A DNA stretch of 64,000 nt, taken from Allobosea sp. TND4EK4. Its GTDB lineage: Bacteria > Pseudomonadota > Alphaproteobacteria > Rhizobiales > Beijerinckiaceae. Positions 48,143 to 58,003 of the stretch are shown one piece after another. Below the pieces are notes generated by a model that was not told the DNA's origin, made no database searches, and saw only the letters and a list, made by a program, of their open reading frames with translations. The position numbers and the translations under genes are program-made. The DNA lies in NCBI RefSeq assembly GCF_900156025.1, contig NZ_FTMO01000004.1, positions 248,001 through 312,000 of the forward strand, given 5' to 3'. How positions within the stretch are numbered: position 1 is the first letter of the stretch; every line of letters starts with the position of its first letter.

Positions 48143-49069
48143 ATGCGCGACCCGTATCAGGTTCTGGGCGTTGCCCGCGGCGCCAGCGAAGCCGAGATCA
48201 AGAAGGCGTTCCGCAAACACGCCAAGCAGCTGCATCCCGACGCCAACCGGGACGATCCGAAGGCGCAGGACCGCTTTGCCGAGCTGAACTCGGCCTATGA
48301 GATCCTGGGCGACGACACCAAGCGCAAGCAGTTCGACCGCGGCGAGATCGACGCCGAGGGCAAGCCGCGCTTCCAGGGCTTCGAAGGCATGGGCGGTGCC
48401 GGCGCCCGCGGCGGCCGGGCCGGCGGCTTCGAGTTCAATTTCGGCCAGGGCGGCTCGCCCTTCGGCCGTGCCTCGGCCGGCGGCGGGGAGGCCGGCTTCG
48501 ACGCTTCAGAGATCTTCTCCTCGCTCTTCGGCGAGCAGGCGCGGCGCCAGCGCGGCCGGCCGGAGCCGCAGAAGCCGGCGGAGCAGAGCTTCACGCTCGA
48601 GGTGGCGTTGGCCGAGGCGGCGAACGGTGGCACGCGGCGCGTCAAGCTGCCGGGCGGGCGCGAGGTCGAGATCACCATTCCGGAAGGCGTCAGCGACGGC
48701 AAGGTGATGCGGCTGCGCGGTCTCGGCCAGACGGACCCGTTCTCGGGCGAGACCGGCGACGTGCTGATGACCATCAAGGTCAAGCCCGACTCCCGTTTCG
48801 TCGTGGACGGCAAGGATCTGCGCACGCGGGTCGCCGTGCCGCTCGCCAAGGCGGTGCTCGGCGGGCCGTTGCATGTGCCCACGCTGACGGGGGCTGTCGA
48901 GATGAGCATTCCGCCGCTGACCGGCACCACCAAGCAGTTCCGCCTGCGCGGCAAGGGGCTCAAAGGCGAGAAGGGGAGCGTCGGCGATCTCTTCGTGGCG
49001 ATCGACATCGAAATGCCGGCGAGCGATGCAGAGCTGACGGCGCTGATGAAGGCCCGCGCGGAATCCTGA
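48143..49069 (+). CDS. DnaJ-like chaperone without zinc finger (CbpA type)
   Basis: 308 residues. J-domain at 1-70 (MRDPYQVLGVARGASEAEIK) with HPD intact in KQLHPDANRDDP, then a Gly/Phe-rich region, then two C-terminal substrate-binding domains (FTLEVALAEAANGGTRRVKL, PLTGTTKQFRLRGKGL). The four CXXCXGXG zinc motifs of DnaJ are missing, as in CbpA. It would deliver substrates to DnaK. The ATG at 48143 gives the standard N-terminus; the frame opens seven codons earlier. Confidence 0.9.
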   Translation: MRDPYQVLGVARGASEAEIKKAFRKHAKQLHPDANRDDPKAQDRFAELNSAYEILGDDTKRKQFDRGEIDAEGKPRFQGFEGMGGAGARGGRAGGFEFNFGQGGSPFGRASAGGGEAGFDASEIFSSLFGEQARRQRGRPEPQKPAEQSFTLEVALAEAANGGTRRVKLPGGREVEITIPEGVSDGKVMRLRGLGQTDPFSGETGDVLMTIKVKPDSRFVVDGKDLRTRVAVPLAKAVLGGPLHVPTLTGAVEMSIPPLTGTTKQFRLRGKGLKGEKGSVGDLFVAIDIEMPASDAELTALMKARAES

Positions 49070-49192
49070 CGCGTCGGTGCCGGCGGGTGCCGGAGCCGAC
49101 GATTCAGCCGGGGAGACCGCTCTCGAAAGCGGTTCCCGTTTCGCCGGGACTGTTCTAAGAGACCTGCTCAATCGTTCATTCGCGGGTTTCCC

Positions 49193-50032
49193 ATGCCTGA
49201 TTCCAACGCCTCTTCGCCGACCGCCAATCTGCTCAAGGGCAAGCGCGGGCTCGTGATGGGCGTGGCGAACAACCGCTCCATCGCCTGGGGCATCGCCAAG
49301 GCGGCCGCGGACGCCGGTGCCGAACTCGCCTTCACCTATCAGGGCGATGCGCTGAAGAAGCGGGTCGAGCCCTTGGCCAAGCAGCTCGGCGGCCACCTCG
49401 TCGGCCATTGCGACGTCACCGATGCCGCGACGATCGACGCCGTTTTCGCCGAGGTCGAGAAGCTCTGGGGCAAGCTCGACTTCGTCGTCCACTGCATCGC
49501 CTTTTCCGACAAGGACGAGCTGACCGGCCGCTATGTCGACACGACAGAGGGGAATTTCTCCAAGTCGCTGCTGATCTCGGCCTATTCCTTCACGGCCATC
49601 GCCCAGCGGGCCGAGAAGCTGATGAAGGACGGCGGCGCGCTGCTGACGCTGACCTATTACGGCGCCGAGAAGTGGATGCCGCATTACAACGTCATGGGCG
49701 TGGCCAAGGCCGCGCTCGAGACCAGCGTCCAGTATCTCGCCGCCGATCTCGGGCCGGACAAGATCCGCGTCAATGCGATCTCGGCGGGACCGATCAAGAC
49801 CCTCGCGGCATCGGGCATCGGCGATTTCCGCTATATCCTCAAGTGGAACGAGTACAACTCGCCGCTGCGCCGCACCGTGACGATCGAGGAGGTCGGCGAG
49901 ACGGCGGTGTTCCTCGTCTCCGACATGTCGCGCGGCATCACCGGCGAGGTTCTGCATGTCGATGCCGGCTATCATGTCGTCGGCATGAAGGTGCCGACCG
50001 CGCCGGACATCACGCTCGACAAGGGCGAGTGA
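49193..50032 (+). CDS. fabI: Enoyl-ACP reductase FabI
   Basis: 279 residues. It performs the last reduction of each fatty-acid elongation round with NADH. The motif GLVMGVANNRSIAWGIAKA is the FabI cofactor site, and Tyr-x6-Lys is YNVMGVAK. GGALLTLTYYGAEKWMPHYN and SAGPIKTLAASGIGDF are also diagnostic. The target of triclosan-like inhibitors. Convergent with folK, whose stop directly abuts. Confidence 0.95.
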   Translation: MPDSNASSPTANLLKGKRGLVMGVANNRSIAWGIAKAAADAGAELAFTYQGDALKKRVEPLAKQLGGHLVGHCDVTDAATIDAVFAEVEKLWGKLDFVVHCIAFSDKDELTGRYVDTTEGNFSKSLLISAYSFTAIAQRAEKLMKDGGALLTLTYYGAEKWMPHYNVMGVAKAALETSVQYLAADLGPDKIRVNAISAGPIKTLAASGIGDFRYILKWNEYNSPLRRTVTIEEVGETAVFLVSDMSRGITGEVLHVDAGYHVVGMKVPTAPDITLDKGE

Positions 50033-50548
50033 TCAGGCCGCCAGCAGCGCGCTGAGTCGTTCGGTCGCTGCCTCGTCACGCCGGATTCCGTCATCGGGCA
50101 GCAGAGCCAGATGTGCCGCGACGGCCCTGCCGGCGACCAGGCGTTCGGGGTCGATCTCCGCCAGCGGGGCCAGAACGAAGGCCCGCTCGGACATGCGGGG
50201 ATGCGGGATCTGCAGGCCCTCGCGGTCGATCGTCTGGGTGCCGTAGGTCAGGATATCGATGTCGAGCGTGCGCGGCCCCCAGCGTTCGCCGCGCTCGCGC
50301 CGGGCCGCCTGTTCGAGGGCGAGGCAGAGCGAGAGCAGGTCCTCCGGCGAAAGCGTCGTCGCCATGGCCGCCGCCATGTTCAGGAATTCCGGCTGGTCGG
50401 TCCTGCCCCAGGGAGCCGTGCGCCAGACCGAGGAGAGTCGACCCAGCGCAATGCCCGGGTGGGTCCGCAGGCTGCGCAGCGCCGCGGCGAAGGCGGCGAC
50501 GGGATCGCCCAGATTGCCGCCGAAGGCGAGGGTCGCCTCAGTCGCCAC
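50033..50548 (-). CDS. folK: HPPK, 6-hydroxymethyl-dihydropterin pyrophosphokinase
   Basis: 171 residues from a GTG start that overlaps the folB stop by 11 bases. Motifs ATLAFGGNLGDPVAAFAAAL, SVWRTAPWGRTDQPEFLN, WGPRTLDIDILTYG and LQIPHPRMSERAFVLAPL are standard HPPK. It pyrophosphorylates 6-hydroxymethyl-dihydropterin for folate synthesis. The long upstream frame overlaps folB and is not coding. Confidence 0.93.
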   Translation of the reverse strand: MATEATLAFGGNLGDPVAAFAAALRSLRTHPGIALGRLSSVWRTAPWGRTDQPEFLNMAAAMATTLSPEDLLSLCLALEQAARRERGERWGPRTLDIDILTYGTQTIDREGLQIPHPRMSERAFVLAPLAEIDPERLVAGRAVAAHLALLPDDGIRRDEAATERLSALLAA

Positions 50549-50948
50549 GCTGGAAGCCCAGACGGATGCCCGCCGCCGCGAGCGTCGCCGGGATGGGCGG
50601 CGAGGGCTTGCGCAGCGTGACGACGACGCGCGTGACCGGCGGGAAGGCGGCGAACAGCGCATCGGCCACGGCCTTGGCCGCGGCCTCCAGCAGCTGGAAG
50701 CGGCGGCCCGTGAAGGCCTCGCTGACGATGGCGACGGCGCGGCCGTAGTCGACGGTGTCGGCAAGGTCGTCGCTGCTGGCAGCGGCGCGCAGATCGGCGT
50801 CGAGGACGAGATCGATCACGAAGCGCTGGCCGAGCCGCTCCTCCTCGGCGAAGACGCCGTGATAGGCGTAGATGTCCAGCTTCTCGATCAGGATCTGGCC
50901 GGCATCGTGCGCTGGGCGGGCGTCATGCGCTGCGCGAGCTTGGCTCAT
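50538..50948 (-). CDS. folB: Dihydroneopterin aldolase
   Basis: 136 residues from the ATG at 50948, which overlaps the folP stop by one base (TGATG). The family residues IEKLDIYAYHGVFAEEERLG and TVDYGRAVAIVSEAF are present, with the C-terminal VVVTLRKPSPPIP. It releases glycolaldehyde from dihydroneopterin. A His/Ala-rich leader of about 20 residues precedes the fold. Confidence 0.93.
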   Translation of the reverse strand: MSQARAAHDARPAHDAGQILIEKLDIYAYHGVFAEEERLGQRFVIDLVLDADLRAAASSDDLADTVDYGRAVAIVSEAFTGRRFQLLEAAAKAVADALFAAFPPVTRVVVTLRKPSPPIPATLAAAGIRLGFQRGD

Positions 50949-51784
50949 CAGAACACCTGCGTTTCGTCGGCGATGGCACGCCACACCTTCAGCGCATCGA
51001 CATGCGGCGCGACGTCATGGACGCGGATGAGGGCGGCGCCACGGCTGGCGCCGTAAAGATGCGCGGAGAGGCTGGCCGCAAGCCGCTCGGCCGGAACCTG
51101 CCGGCCGGTCACCAGCCCCAGCGTCGATTTGCGCGAGGCGCCGAGCAGGACCGGGCAGCCGAGGACGGCGAGGCGGTCGAGGTTCCGGATCAGGTCGAGG
51201 TTCTGGCGCGGCGTCTTGCCGAAGCCGATGCCGGGGTCGATCACGATCTGCCCCTGCGGCACGCCGGCCTGGCGCGCGATCGCGACGGAGCGCTCGAGGA
51301 AGCGCATCACCTCGGCCAGGATGTCCAGCGCGGCATCGATCGAGTCGCGGTTGTGCATCAGGACGATCGGTGCGCCGGCTGCCGCCGCGACGGCCGCGAT
51401 CCGCGGGTCGCGCTGGGCGCCCCAGACGTCGTTGACGATGGTGGCGCCAGCGGCCAGCGCGGCCTCGGCGACCTCGGCCTTCCAGCTGTCGATCGAGATC
51501 GGCGTGTCGCCGCGCGCCTTCAGCCCGCCGATGACCGGCAGCACGCGGGCGAGCTCCGTCGCGGCATCGATGACGGCATGGCCGGGCCTGGTCGATTCGC
51601 CGCCGATATCGAGGATTGCGGCCCCTTCCTCGGCGAGCTTCAGGCCATGGGCGATGGCCGCGTCGGCATCGGGGAGGAGGCCGCCATCGGAGAAGGAATC
51701 CGGCGTGACGTTGACGATGCCCATCACCAGCGGGGCGTCCAGCGCCAGCGTGCGGCCGTCCGGCAGGGTGAGGGAGGGTGGCAT
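50948..51784 (-). CDS. folP: Dihydropteroate synthase
   Basis: 278 residues. It joins the pterin pyrophosphate to p-aminobenzoate. Motifs: MGIVNVTPDSFSDGGLLPD, GGESTRPGHAVI, SIDSWKAEVAEAALAAGA and IDPGIGFGKTPRQNLDLI. First gene of the tightly packed folP-folB-folK operon. The sulfonamide target. Confidence 0.95.
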   Translation of the reverse strand: MPPSLTLPDGRTLALDAPLVMGIVNVTPDSFSDGGLLPDADAAIAHGLKLAEEGAAILDIGGESTRPGHAVIDAATELARVLPVIGGLKARGDTPISIDSWKAEVAEAALAAGATIVNDVWGAQRDPRIAAVAAAAGAPIVLMHNRDSIDAALDILAEVMRFLERSVAIARQAGVPQGQIVIDPGIGFGKTPRQNLDLIRNLDRLAVLGCPVLLGASRKSTLGLVTGRQVPAERLAASLSAHLYGASRGAALIRVHDVAPHVDALKVWRAIADETQVF

Positions 51785-51961
51785 CTGGAGGCGGTCCGGG
51801 CGGTCGAGGGTTGCAGGTCGTTGCGGCTGCGCTGCCCGCTATACACGACAGCGTTGCCGATCGGCCACCCGCCGCAGCCGAATGCAACCTGCATGGCCGG
51901 ATGGGTTCCCGGCGCGTCCGAAGCTTTTGACGAAGGCGCCGGCAGAGTGCAGAAGCCGGGC

Positions 51962-52558
51962 ATGGTCCCGCTCACGCTCCCGCACCGGCTCATCCTCGTC
52001 CGTCACGGCGAAACCGACTGGAATCGCGAAGGCCGGCTTCAGGGCGGGCAGGACATTCCCCTCAACCCGCTCGGGCGCGAGCAGGCGACCGAGGCGGCGG
52101 GGCGCCTGAAGGCGCTGGAACCCGGCTTCGGCGGGCTCGACTACATCTGCTCGCCGATGCAGCGGGCGCGCGAGACCATGGATATCCTGCGCCGCGAACT
52201 CGATATGGCGGCGGGCGAATACCGCATCGACGACCGGCTCAAGGAGCTCACCTTCGGGAGCTGGGAGGGCTTCACCTGGCGCGACATCCGCAAGGCGGAG
52301 CGCGAGCAGGCGGGCCTGCGCGAGCGCGACAAATGGGGCTTCGTGCCGCCGGGCGGAGAGAGCTACCGCATGCTCGCCGAGCGCGTGCGGCCGGTGCTGG
52401 AAGGCCTGACCCGCGAGACCGTGATCGTCAGCCATGGCGGCGTGGCGCGGGCCGTCCTCGCGCTGGTCGGCGCGGTCTCCCCGCGGAAGGCGTCCATGGT
52501 CGAGATCTGGCAGGGCAAGCTGCTCGTCGTCCGGGGCGACAAGGCCGACTGGCTCTGA
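51962..52558 (+). CDS. Histidine phosphatase family protein
   Basis: 198 residues from an ATG 177 bases after the divergent folP start. The phosphoglycerate mutase-like catalytic motif is LILVRHGETDWNREGRLQGG with the acceptor His, the second His is in VIVSHGGVARAVLAL, and the acid is in RLKELTFGSWEG. Substrate unknown; the annotation 'phosphoglycerate mutase' would be unsafe since gpmI is present at 27.6 kb. Confidence 0.87.
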   Translation: MVPLTLPHRLILVRHGETDWNREGRLQGGQDIPLNPLGREQATEAAGRLKALEPGFGGLDYICSPMQRARETMDILRRELDMAAGEYRIDDRLKELTFGSWEGFTWRDIRKAEREQAGLRERDKWGFVPPGGESYRMLAERVRPVLEGLTRETVIVSHGGVARAVLALVGAVSPRKASMVEIWQGKLLVVRGDKADWL

Positions 52559-52783
52559 CGGCGTTCCGCCGCATTCATGCCGGGTTCACGCACGATACGG
52601 CAGGACGATCATGCCAGTCAGGCCGCGCATGACCGGCGGGTTGCCTGTCCGGGAGATCGACCGGACGACGCAACGTCAAGCGGCAATACCGGTTCGTTTA
52701 GAGGTGCGTGCTAGGAACAGTCTCCTTCTGCCGCCCGTGATGCGGGATGCGGGGTCGTGGCTGTCGAAGCGCAGCGGGGCGCG

Positions 52784-55700
52784 ATGAACGATATGACGAA
52801 GCCGGGGGCGGCAGAGGCGGCCTTCGCCCATGCTCTCGGCATGCTGGCGGGCGACAAGCGCCCCGACCTGCTGCTTGACGAGGTTCTCGCCGAGATTTTC
52901 GCCGCAACGGTCGCCGAGCGGCCGCTGCACCCGGCGCTCGTCGTTCCCGGCCGCTCGCTGAGCTATGCCGAGGTCTGGGCGGCCGCCGGCCGGCAGGCGC
53001 GGGGCCTGCAGCTCGCGGGCGTCGGGCCAGGAGACATGGTCGGCCTGTGGATGCCGCGCGGCATCGACCTTCTGGTGGCGCAGATCGCGATCACGCGGGT
53101 CGGCGCGGCGTGGGTGCCCTTCGATGCTGAGGCGCCGGTCGAGCGTATTGCGACCTGCCTGAACGACGCTGCCGCCAAGGGCATCGTCACCTCTGCGGGC
53201 TGGACGGTGCGTGCCGAAGAAACGGAGCGCACGGTCTGGACGCCGGAAGCGCTCGATGCGGCCGCCGACGAGGTCGAACCGCCTGCGCGCGCACCTAGCC
53301 TCACCAAGGACCACCCGGCCTATCTGATCTACACCTCCGGCTCGACGGGGGTGCCCAAGGCGGTCGTCATCAGCCATCGCAACATCTGCCATTTCCTGCG
53401 CTCGGGGAACGCGTTCTACGGCATCGGGCCCGAGGATGTGGTGTTCCAGGGCGCCTCGGTCGCCTTCGACCTGTCGATGGAAGAGATCTGGACGCCCTAT
53501 CTCGTCGGCGCGACGCTGTTCGTCGCCTCGCCCGAGATGATGGGCGATGCGGAGAGGCTGCCGGCCATCCTGAGCGAGGCCGGCGTCACCGTCATCGACA
53601 CCGTTCCGACGCTGCTCGGCATCCTGCCGGCGGATGTGCCCTCGCTGAAGCTGATCCTGCTCGGGGGCGAGGCGCTGCCTCCCGCCATCGTCCAGAAATG
53701 GTCGCGGCCGGGCCGGCGCATCCTGAACACCTATGGGCCGACGGAGGCGACGGTGGTCGCCACCGCGGCCGAAGTCGTTCCCGGCGAGGTCGTCACGATC
53801 GGAACGCCGATCGCGAACTACACCGCCTATGTGGTCAGCGAGGATCTGCGGCTGGTGCAGCCGGGCGAGCAGGGAGAGCTGCTGATCGGCGGCCCCGGCG
53901 TCGCCAAGGGCTATCACGGCCGTCCCGAGCTGACGGCCGAGAAATTCATCGCCAACCCCTTCTCCAGCGTCGCCGGCGGAGACGATCCCGTTCTCTACCG
54001 CTCGGGCGATGCCGTCAGCCTCGACGCGAACGGCAACATCGTCTTCCACGGCCGCATCGACGACCAGATCAAGATCCGCGGTTTCCGGGTCGAGCTCGGC
54101 GAGATCGAATCCAAGCTCGCCGACGAGCCGGGCGTCGCCCAGGCGGCGGTCGTGCTGCGGACCGATGACGGCATCGAACGGCTGGTCGCCTTCGTCGTGC
54201 CGGAGCCGGGTGTGGGAGTCGACGGGCCGGCGCTGCGGGCCGCGCTGCGCGAGAAGCTGCCGCCCTACATGGTGCCGGCGCATTTCGAGGCGGCCGGATC
54301 GCTGCCGCGCATGGTCTCCGGCAAGGTCGACCGCAAGATGCTGAAGGCGGCGCCGCTGACAGCGCCGAGCTCGGACGGCGAGCAGGAGCCGCCGCGCAAC
54401 GCCACCGAGGCCGCGCTGCTGGAGGCGGCCAAGCGTGTGCTCGGCGCATCCAGCCTGCCGCTGGAAGCGGATTTCTTCATGGATCTCGGCGGGCATTCGC
54501 TGCTCGCCGCCCGCTTCATCTCGATCGTGCGCGAGACGCCGGCCTATGCCGGCATCACGCTGCAGGACGTCTATGGCGCGCGCACGCTGCGGGGGATGGC
54601 CGCGCTGCTCGAGGAGCGCGGCGTCGCCGCGACCGAGGACCTCTCCTTCACGCCGCCGCCCTTCCTGCGCCGCTTCCTGTGCGGGCTGGCTCAGGCGGCG
54701 GTGCTGCCGGTCATCATCGGGCTGTCGACGGCGCAATGGCTCGGCGTCTTCGTCACCTACATGATCATGTCGGGCGAGGACCTCTCGCTGGCCGGGCAGA
54801 TCGCGGCGCTGCTCGGCGTCTACGTGCTGATCGTCCTTGCCACCGGCTTCATCGCGATCGCCCTGAAATGGCTGGTGCTCGGGCGCACGAAGCCGGGCGT
54901 CTACCCGCTCTGGGGCGTCTACTACTTCCGCTGGTGGTTCGCGGCACGCGTCGCGGGGCTGGTCCATATCAAGTGGCTGCAGGGCACGCCGGTGATGCGC
55001 TTCTACTGGCGCCTGCTTGGCGCCAAGGTCGGGCGCGACGTCATCATCTCCGACTACGAGGCCGGCGCCATCGACCTCATCACGATCGGGGACGGCGCGA
55101 GCTTCGGCACCAAGACGACCTTCGCCAATGGCGAGGCGATCGGCGACAAGCTCGTCATCGGCCGCATCACCGTCGGCAAGGACGTGTCTGCCGGGGCCTC
55201 CGTGGTGCTCGGCCATGGCTCGGTGATCGGCGACAATGCCGAGATCGGCGACCTGAGCTCGATCGCGCCCGGCACGCAGGTCGGCGAGGCCGAGATCTGG
55301 GACGGGACCCCCGGCCGCAAGGTCGGCACGGTCGATCTCGCCACGCTGCCGGCGCGGGCGGAGGCCTCGGCCGGCAGGCGTGCGCTGCTGACGGCGTTCT
55401 ACATCTTCATGCTGATCGTCGTGCCGCCGGTCAGCCTGCTGCCGATCTTCCCGGCCTTCTGGCTGTTCGACAAGATCGACAACTGGATCGCGAGCTGGAC
55501 CGATATTTCCTATCTCTGGTTCCTGCCGATCCTGACCTGGCCGACCGCGATCGGCCTGATCGCCTTTACCGTCATCCTGATGGCGGGCTTGCGCTGGGTG
55601 ATCCTGCCGCGCGTCAGCACCGGCACCTACTCGATCCATTCCGGCTTCTACGCCCGCAAATGGACGGTGGCGCTGGCGACCGAGGTGACGCTGGAGACGC

Positions 55701-56803
55701 TCTCGTCGCTCTTCGCCACCATCTACATGCGGGCCTGGTACCGGCTGATGGGCGCGCATATCGGGCGTGGCGCGGAGATTTCCACCAACCTCTCCGGCCG
55801 CTACGACGTGACGGGCATCGGCGCCGGCAACTTCATCGCCGACGAGGTCGTCTTCGGCGACGAGGAGATGCGCCGCGGCTATATGCGCCTCGACCAGACG
55901 CGCACGGGCGAACAGGTCTTCGTCGGCAACGATGCCGTTGTGCCGCCGGGCTCGGTCATTCCCGACCGGGTCCTCATCGGCATCAAGTCGAAGCCGCCGG
56001 CCAATGACCGGATGCAGCCCGGGGACACCTGGTTCGGCTCACCGCCGATCAAGCTGCCGACGCGGCAGAAGGTCGATCTCGGGGACGACTGGACCTACAA
56101 GCCCTCGATGCTGAAGCAGGTCGGCCGCGGCCTGTTCGAGGCGCTGCACACCTCCTTCCCCTCGATGCTGTTCATCACCTTCGGCACCATCGCCGTCGAC
56201 CTCGTGCTGCAGCAGCGCATCAACGAGGGCGACTGGATCGGCCTCGTGGTCTCCTTCATGGGCGTCGCGATGCTGATCGCGATCGTGCAGGCGCTGATCT
56301 GCGCGGCCGTGAAGTGGGCGATGATGGGCGTCTACAAGCCGGTGATGAAGCCGATGTGGTCCTGGTGGGCGATGCGCACCGAGGCCGTGGCCGTGATGTA
56401 TTGGGGCCTGGGCGGCAAGGTGCTGTTCGACTATCTGCGCGGCACGCCGTTCCTGCCCTGGTTCCTGATGCTGTTCGGCGCGAAATACGGCAAGGGCGTC
56501 TGGCTGGACTCGACCGACATCACCGAGTTCGACTGCATACGAGTCGGCGATTTCTGCACCATCAACGCCCATTCGGCGCTGCAGACGCATCTCTACGAGG
56601 ACCGGGTGATGAAGGTCGGCCGCGTGCGGCTCGGCAAGGGCGTCTGCGTCGGCGCGGGTGCCACCGTGCTCTACGACACCCATGTCGGGGACTACGCGCA
56701 GATCGGCCAGCTCACCGTGATCATGAAGGGCGAGAACCTGCCGGCGCATACGCGCTGGGAAGGGGCTCCGGCGGTCCCGGCAGCGGCGCCCTTGCGGCAC
56801 TGA
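52784..56803 (+). CDS. Pls/PosA-type NRPS-like membrane enzyme
   Basis: 1339 residues from an ATG; a GTG nine codons upstream is also possible. An NRPS adenylation domain spans about residues 20-540: core A3 YLIYTSGSTGVPKAVV from residue 180, A5 NTYGPTEATVV, A7 YRSGDAV, A8 GRIDDQIKIRGFRVELGEIE and A10 MVSGKVDRKM. A carrier domain follows with DLGGHSLLAAR, the phosphopantetheine Ser at 572. There is no condensation domain. The C-terminal ~700 residues have about six membrane helices and three hexapeptide-repeat acyltransferase-like blocks (such as VIGDNAEIGDLSSIAPGTQV). This is the Pls/PosA plan, as in poly-lysine synthetase. Product unknown. Confidence 0.9.
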   Translation: MNDMTKPGAAEAAFAHALGMLAGDKRPDLLLDEVLAEIFAATVAERPLHPALVVPGRSLSYAEVWAAAGRQARGLQLAGVGPGDMVGLWMPRGIDLLVAQIAITRVGAAWVPFDAEAPVERIATCLNDAAAKGIVTSAGWTVRAEETERTVWTPEALDAAADEVEPPARAPSLTKDHPAYLIYTSGSTGVPKAVVISHRNICHFLRSGNAFYGIGPEDVVFQGASVAFDLSMEEIWTPYLVGATLFVASPEMMGDAERLPAILSEAGVTVIDTVPTLLGILPADVPSLKLILLGGEALPPAIVQKWSRPGRRILNTYGPTEATVVATAAEVVPGEVVTIGTPIANYTAYVVSEDLRLVQPGEQGELLIGGPGVAKGYHGRPELTAEKFIANPFSSVAGGDDPVLYRSGDAVSLDANGNIVFHGRIDDQIKIRGFRVELGEIESKLADEPGVAQAAVVLRTDDGIERLVAFVVPEPGVGVDGPALRAALREKLPPYMVPAHFEAAGSLPRMVSGKVDRKMLKAAPLTAPSSDGEQEPPRNATEAALLEAAKRVLGASSLPLEADFFMDLGGHSLLAARFISIVRETPAYAGITLQDVYGARTLRGMAALLEERGVAATEDLSFTPPPFLRRFLCGLAQAAVLPVIIGLSTAQWLGVFVTYMIMSGEDLSLAGQIAALLGVYVLIVLATGFIAIALKWLVLGRTKPGVYPLWGVYYFRWWFAARVAGLVHIKWLQGTPVMRFYWRLLGAKVGRDVIISDYEAGAIDLITIGDGASFGTKTTFANGEAIGDKLVIGRITVGKDVSAGASVVLGHGSVIGDNAEIGDLSSIAPGTQVGEAEIWDGTPGRKVGTVDLATLPARAEASAGRRALLTAFYIFMLIVVPPVSLLPIFPAFWLFDKIDNWIASWTDISYLWFLPILTWPTAIGLIAFTVILMAGLRWVILPRVSTGTYSIHSGFYARKWTVALATEVTLETLSSLFATIYMRAWYRLMGAHIGRGAEISTNLSGRYDVTGIGAGNFIADEVVFGDEEMRRGYMRLDQTRTGEQVFVGNDAVVPPGSVIPDRVLIGIKSKPPANDRMQPGDTWFGSPPIKLPTRQKVDLGDDWTYKPSMLKQVGRGLFEALHTSFPSMLFITFGTIAVDLVLQQRINEGDWIGLVVSFMGVAMLIAIVQALICAAVKWAMMGVYKPVMKPMWSWWAMRTEAVAVMYWGLGGKVLFDYLRGTPFLPWFLMLFGAKYGKGVWLDSTDITEFDCIRVGDFCTINAHSALQTHLYEDRVMKVGRVRLGKGVCVGAGATVLYDTHVGDYAQIGQLTVIMKGENLPAHTRWEGAPAVPAAAPLRH

Positions 56804-56849
56804 GCGCGTGAGGGCCGGTTTGACCGCCGGTCCCGCCGCGGACTAAGAC

Positions 56850-56871
56850 CCTGCGCAGCATCCTGCGCAGG
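56850..56871 (+). promoter_or_regulatory. Hairpin abutting the aroC start codon
   Basis: CCTGCGCAG (56850-56858) pairs perfectly with CTGCGCAGG (56863-56871) around CATC, ending five bases before the aroC ATG. It occupies the place of the ribosome-binding site, and the only purine-rich stretch (GCAGG) lies in its right arm. It may limit aroC translation, or end the upstream transcript. Confidence 0.5.
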
Positions 56872-56876
56872 CGTCC

Positions 56877-57995
56877 ATGTCCCATAATTCCTTCGGCCAT
56901 CTCTTCCGCGTCACCACCTTCGGCGAGAGCCATGGACCCGCCATCGGCTGCGTGGTGGATGGCTGCCCGCCGCTGATCCCGCTGACGGAAGCCGATATCC
57001 AGGGCGATCTCGACCGGCGCCGGCCGGGCCAGTCGCGCTTCACCACGCAGCGCCAGGAGCCGGACCAGGTGCGCATCGTCTCGGGCGTCTTCGCGCGCGA
57101 GAGCGACGGCGTGCAGGTGACGACCGGGACTTCGATCGGGCTGATGATCGACAATGTCGATCAGCGCTCGAAGGACTACTCCGACATCAAGGACAAGTAC
57201 CGGCCGGGCCACGCCGACTTCACCTATGACGTGAAATACGGCATCCGCGACTATCGCGGCGGGGGGCGTTCCTCGGCGCGCGAGACGGCGATGCGGGTCG
57301 CGGCGGGTGCCATCGCCCGCAAGGTCGTGCCCGGCATGGTCGTGCGCGGCGCTCTCGTCCAGATGGGACCGCACAAGATCGATCGCGCGAACTGGGATTG
57401 GGAAGAGGTCGGCCGCAACCCCTTCTTCTGCCCCGATGCGAAGGCTGCTTCCCTGTTCGAAAACTATCTCGACGGGGTGCGCAAATCCGGCTCCTCGATC
57501 GGTGCGGTGCTGGAGATCGTCGCCGAGGGCGTGCCGGCGGGGCTCGGCGCGCCGATCTACGGCAAGCTCGATTCCGAGATCGCGGCGGCGCTGATGAGCA
57601 TCAATGCGGTGAAGGGCGTCGAGATCGGGGACGGCTTCGGCGCGGCGGAGCTCTCCGGCGAGGAGAATGCCGACGAGATGCGCGCCGGCAATGACGGGCG
57701 CCCGCTGTTCCTCTCCAACCATGCCGGCGGCATCCTCGGCGGCATCTCGACCGGGCAGCCGATCGTCGCCCGCTTCGCGGTGAAGCCGACCTCCTCGATC
57801 CTGGCGACGCGGGCGACGGTGACGCGCAGCGGCGGCGAGGCCGAGATGTTTACCAGGGGCCGCCATGACCCCTGCGTCGGCATCCGTGCGGTGCCGGTGG
57901 GCGAGGCGATGGTCGCCTGCGTGCTGGCGGATCATTTCCTGCGGCACCGGGCGCAGGTCGGCGCGGTGGAGCCGCGCTGGCCTTTTCAAGATTGA
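56877..57995 (+). CDS. aroC: Chorismate synthase
   Basis: 372 residues. It makes chorismate from EPSP with reduced FMN. The start [20 protein letters not shown] includes the family signature [10 protein letters not shown], with the later [34 protein letters not shown] and [18 protein letters not shown]. Length is standard. It lies 73 bases after the NRPS-like gene on the same strand. Confidence 0.96.
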   Translation: MSHNSFGHLFRVTTFGESHGPAIGCVVDGCPPLIPLTEADIQGDLDRRRPGQSRFTTQRQEPDQVRIVSGVFARESDGVQVTTGTSIGLMIDNVDQRSKDYSDIKDKYRPGHADFTYDVKYGIRDYRGGGRSSARETAMRVAAGAIARKVVPGMVVRGALVQMGPHKIDRANWDWEEVGRNPFFCPDAKAASLFENYLDGVRKSGSSIGAVLEIVAEGVPAGLGAPIYGKLDSEIAAALMSINAVKGVEIGDGFGAAELSGEENADEMRAGNDGRPLFLSNHAGGILGGISTGQPIVARFAVKPTSSILATRATVTRSGGEAEMFTRGRHDPCVGIRAVPVGEAMVACVLADHFLRHRAQVGAVEPRWPFQD

Positions 57996-58003
57996 AGGCA
58001 GCC

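Noticed and set aside
52676-55759. Minus-strand frame of 1027 codons opposite the NRPS-like gene
   Set aside because: High GC keeps the antisense frame open. The product is Arg/Asp/His-rich without any domain, while the plus strand carries all NRPS core motifs.
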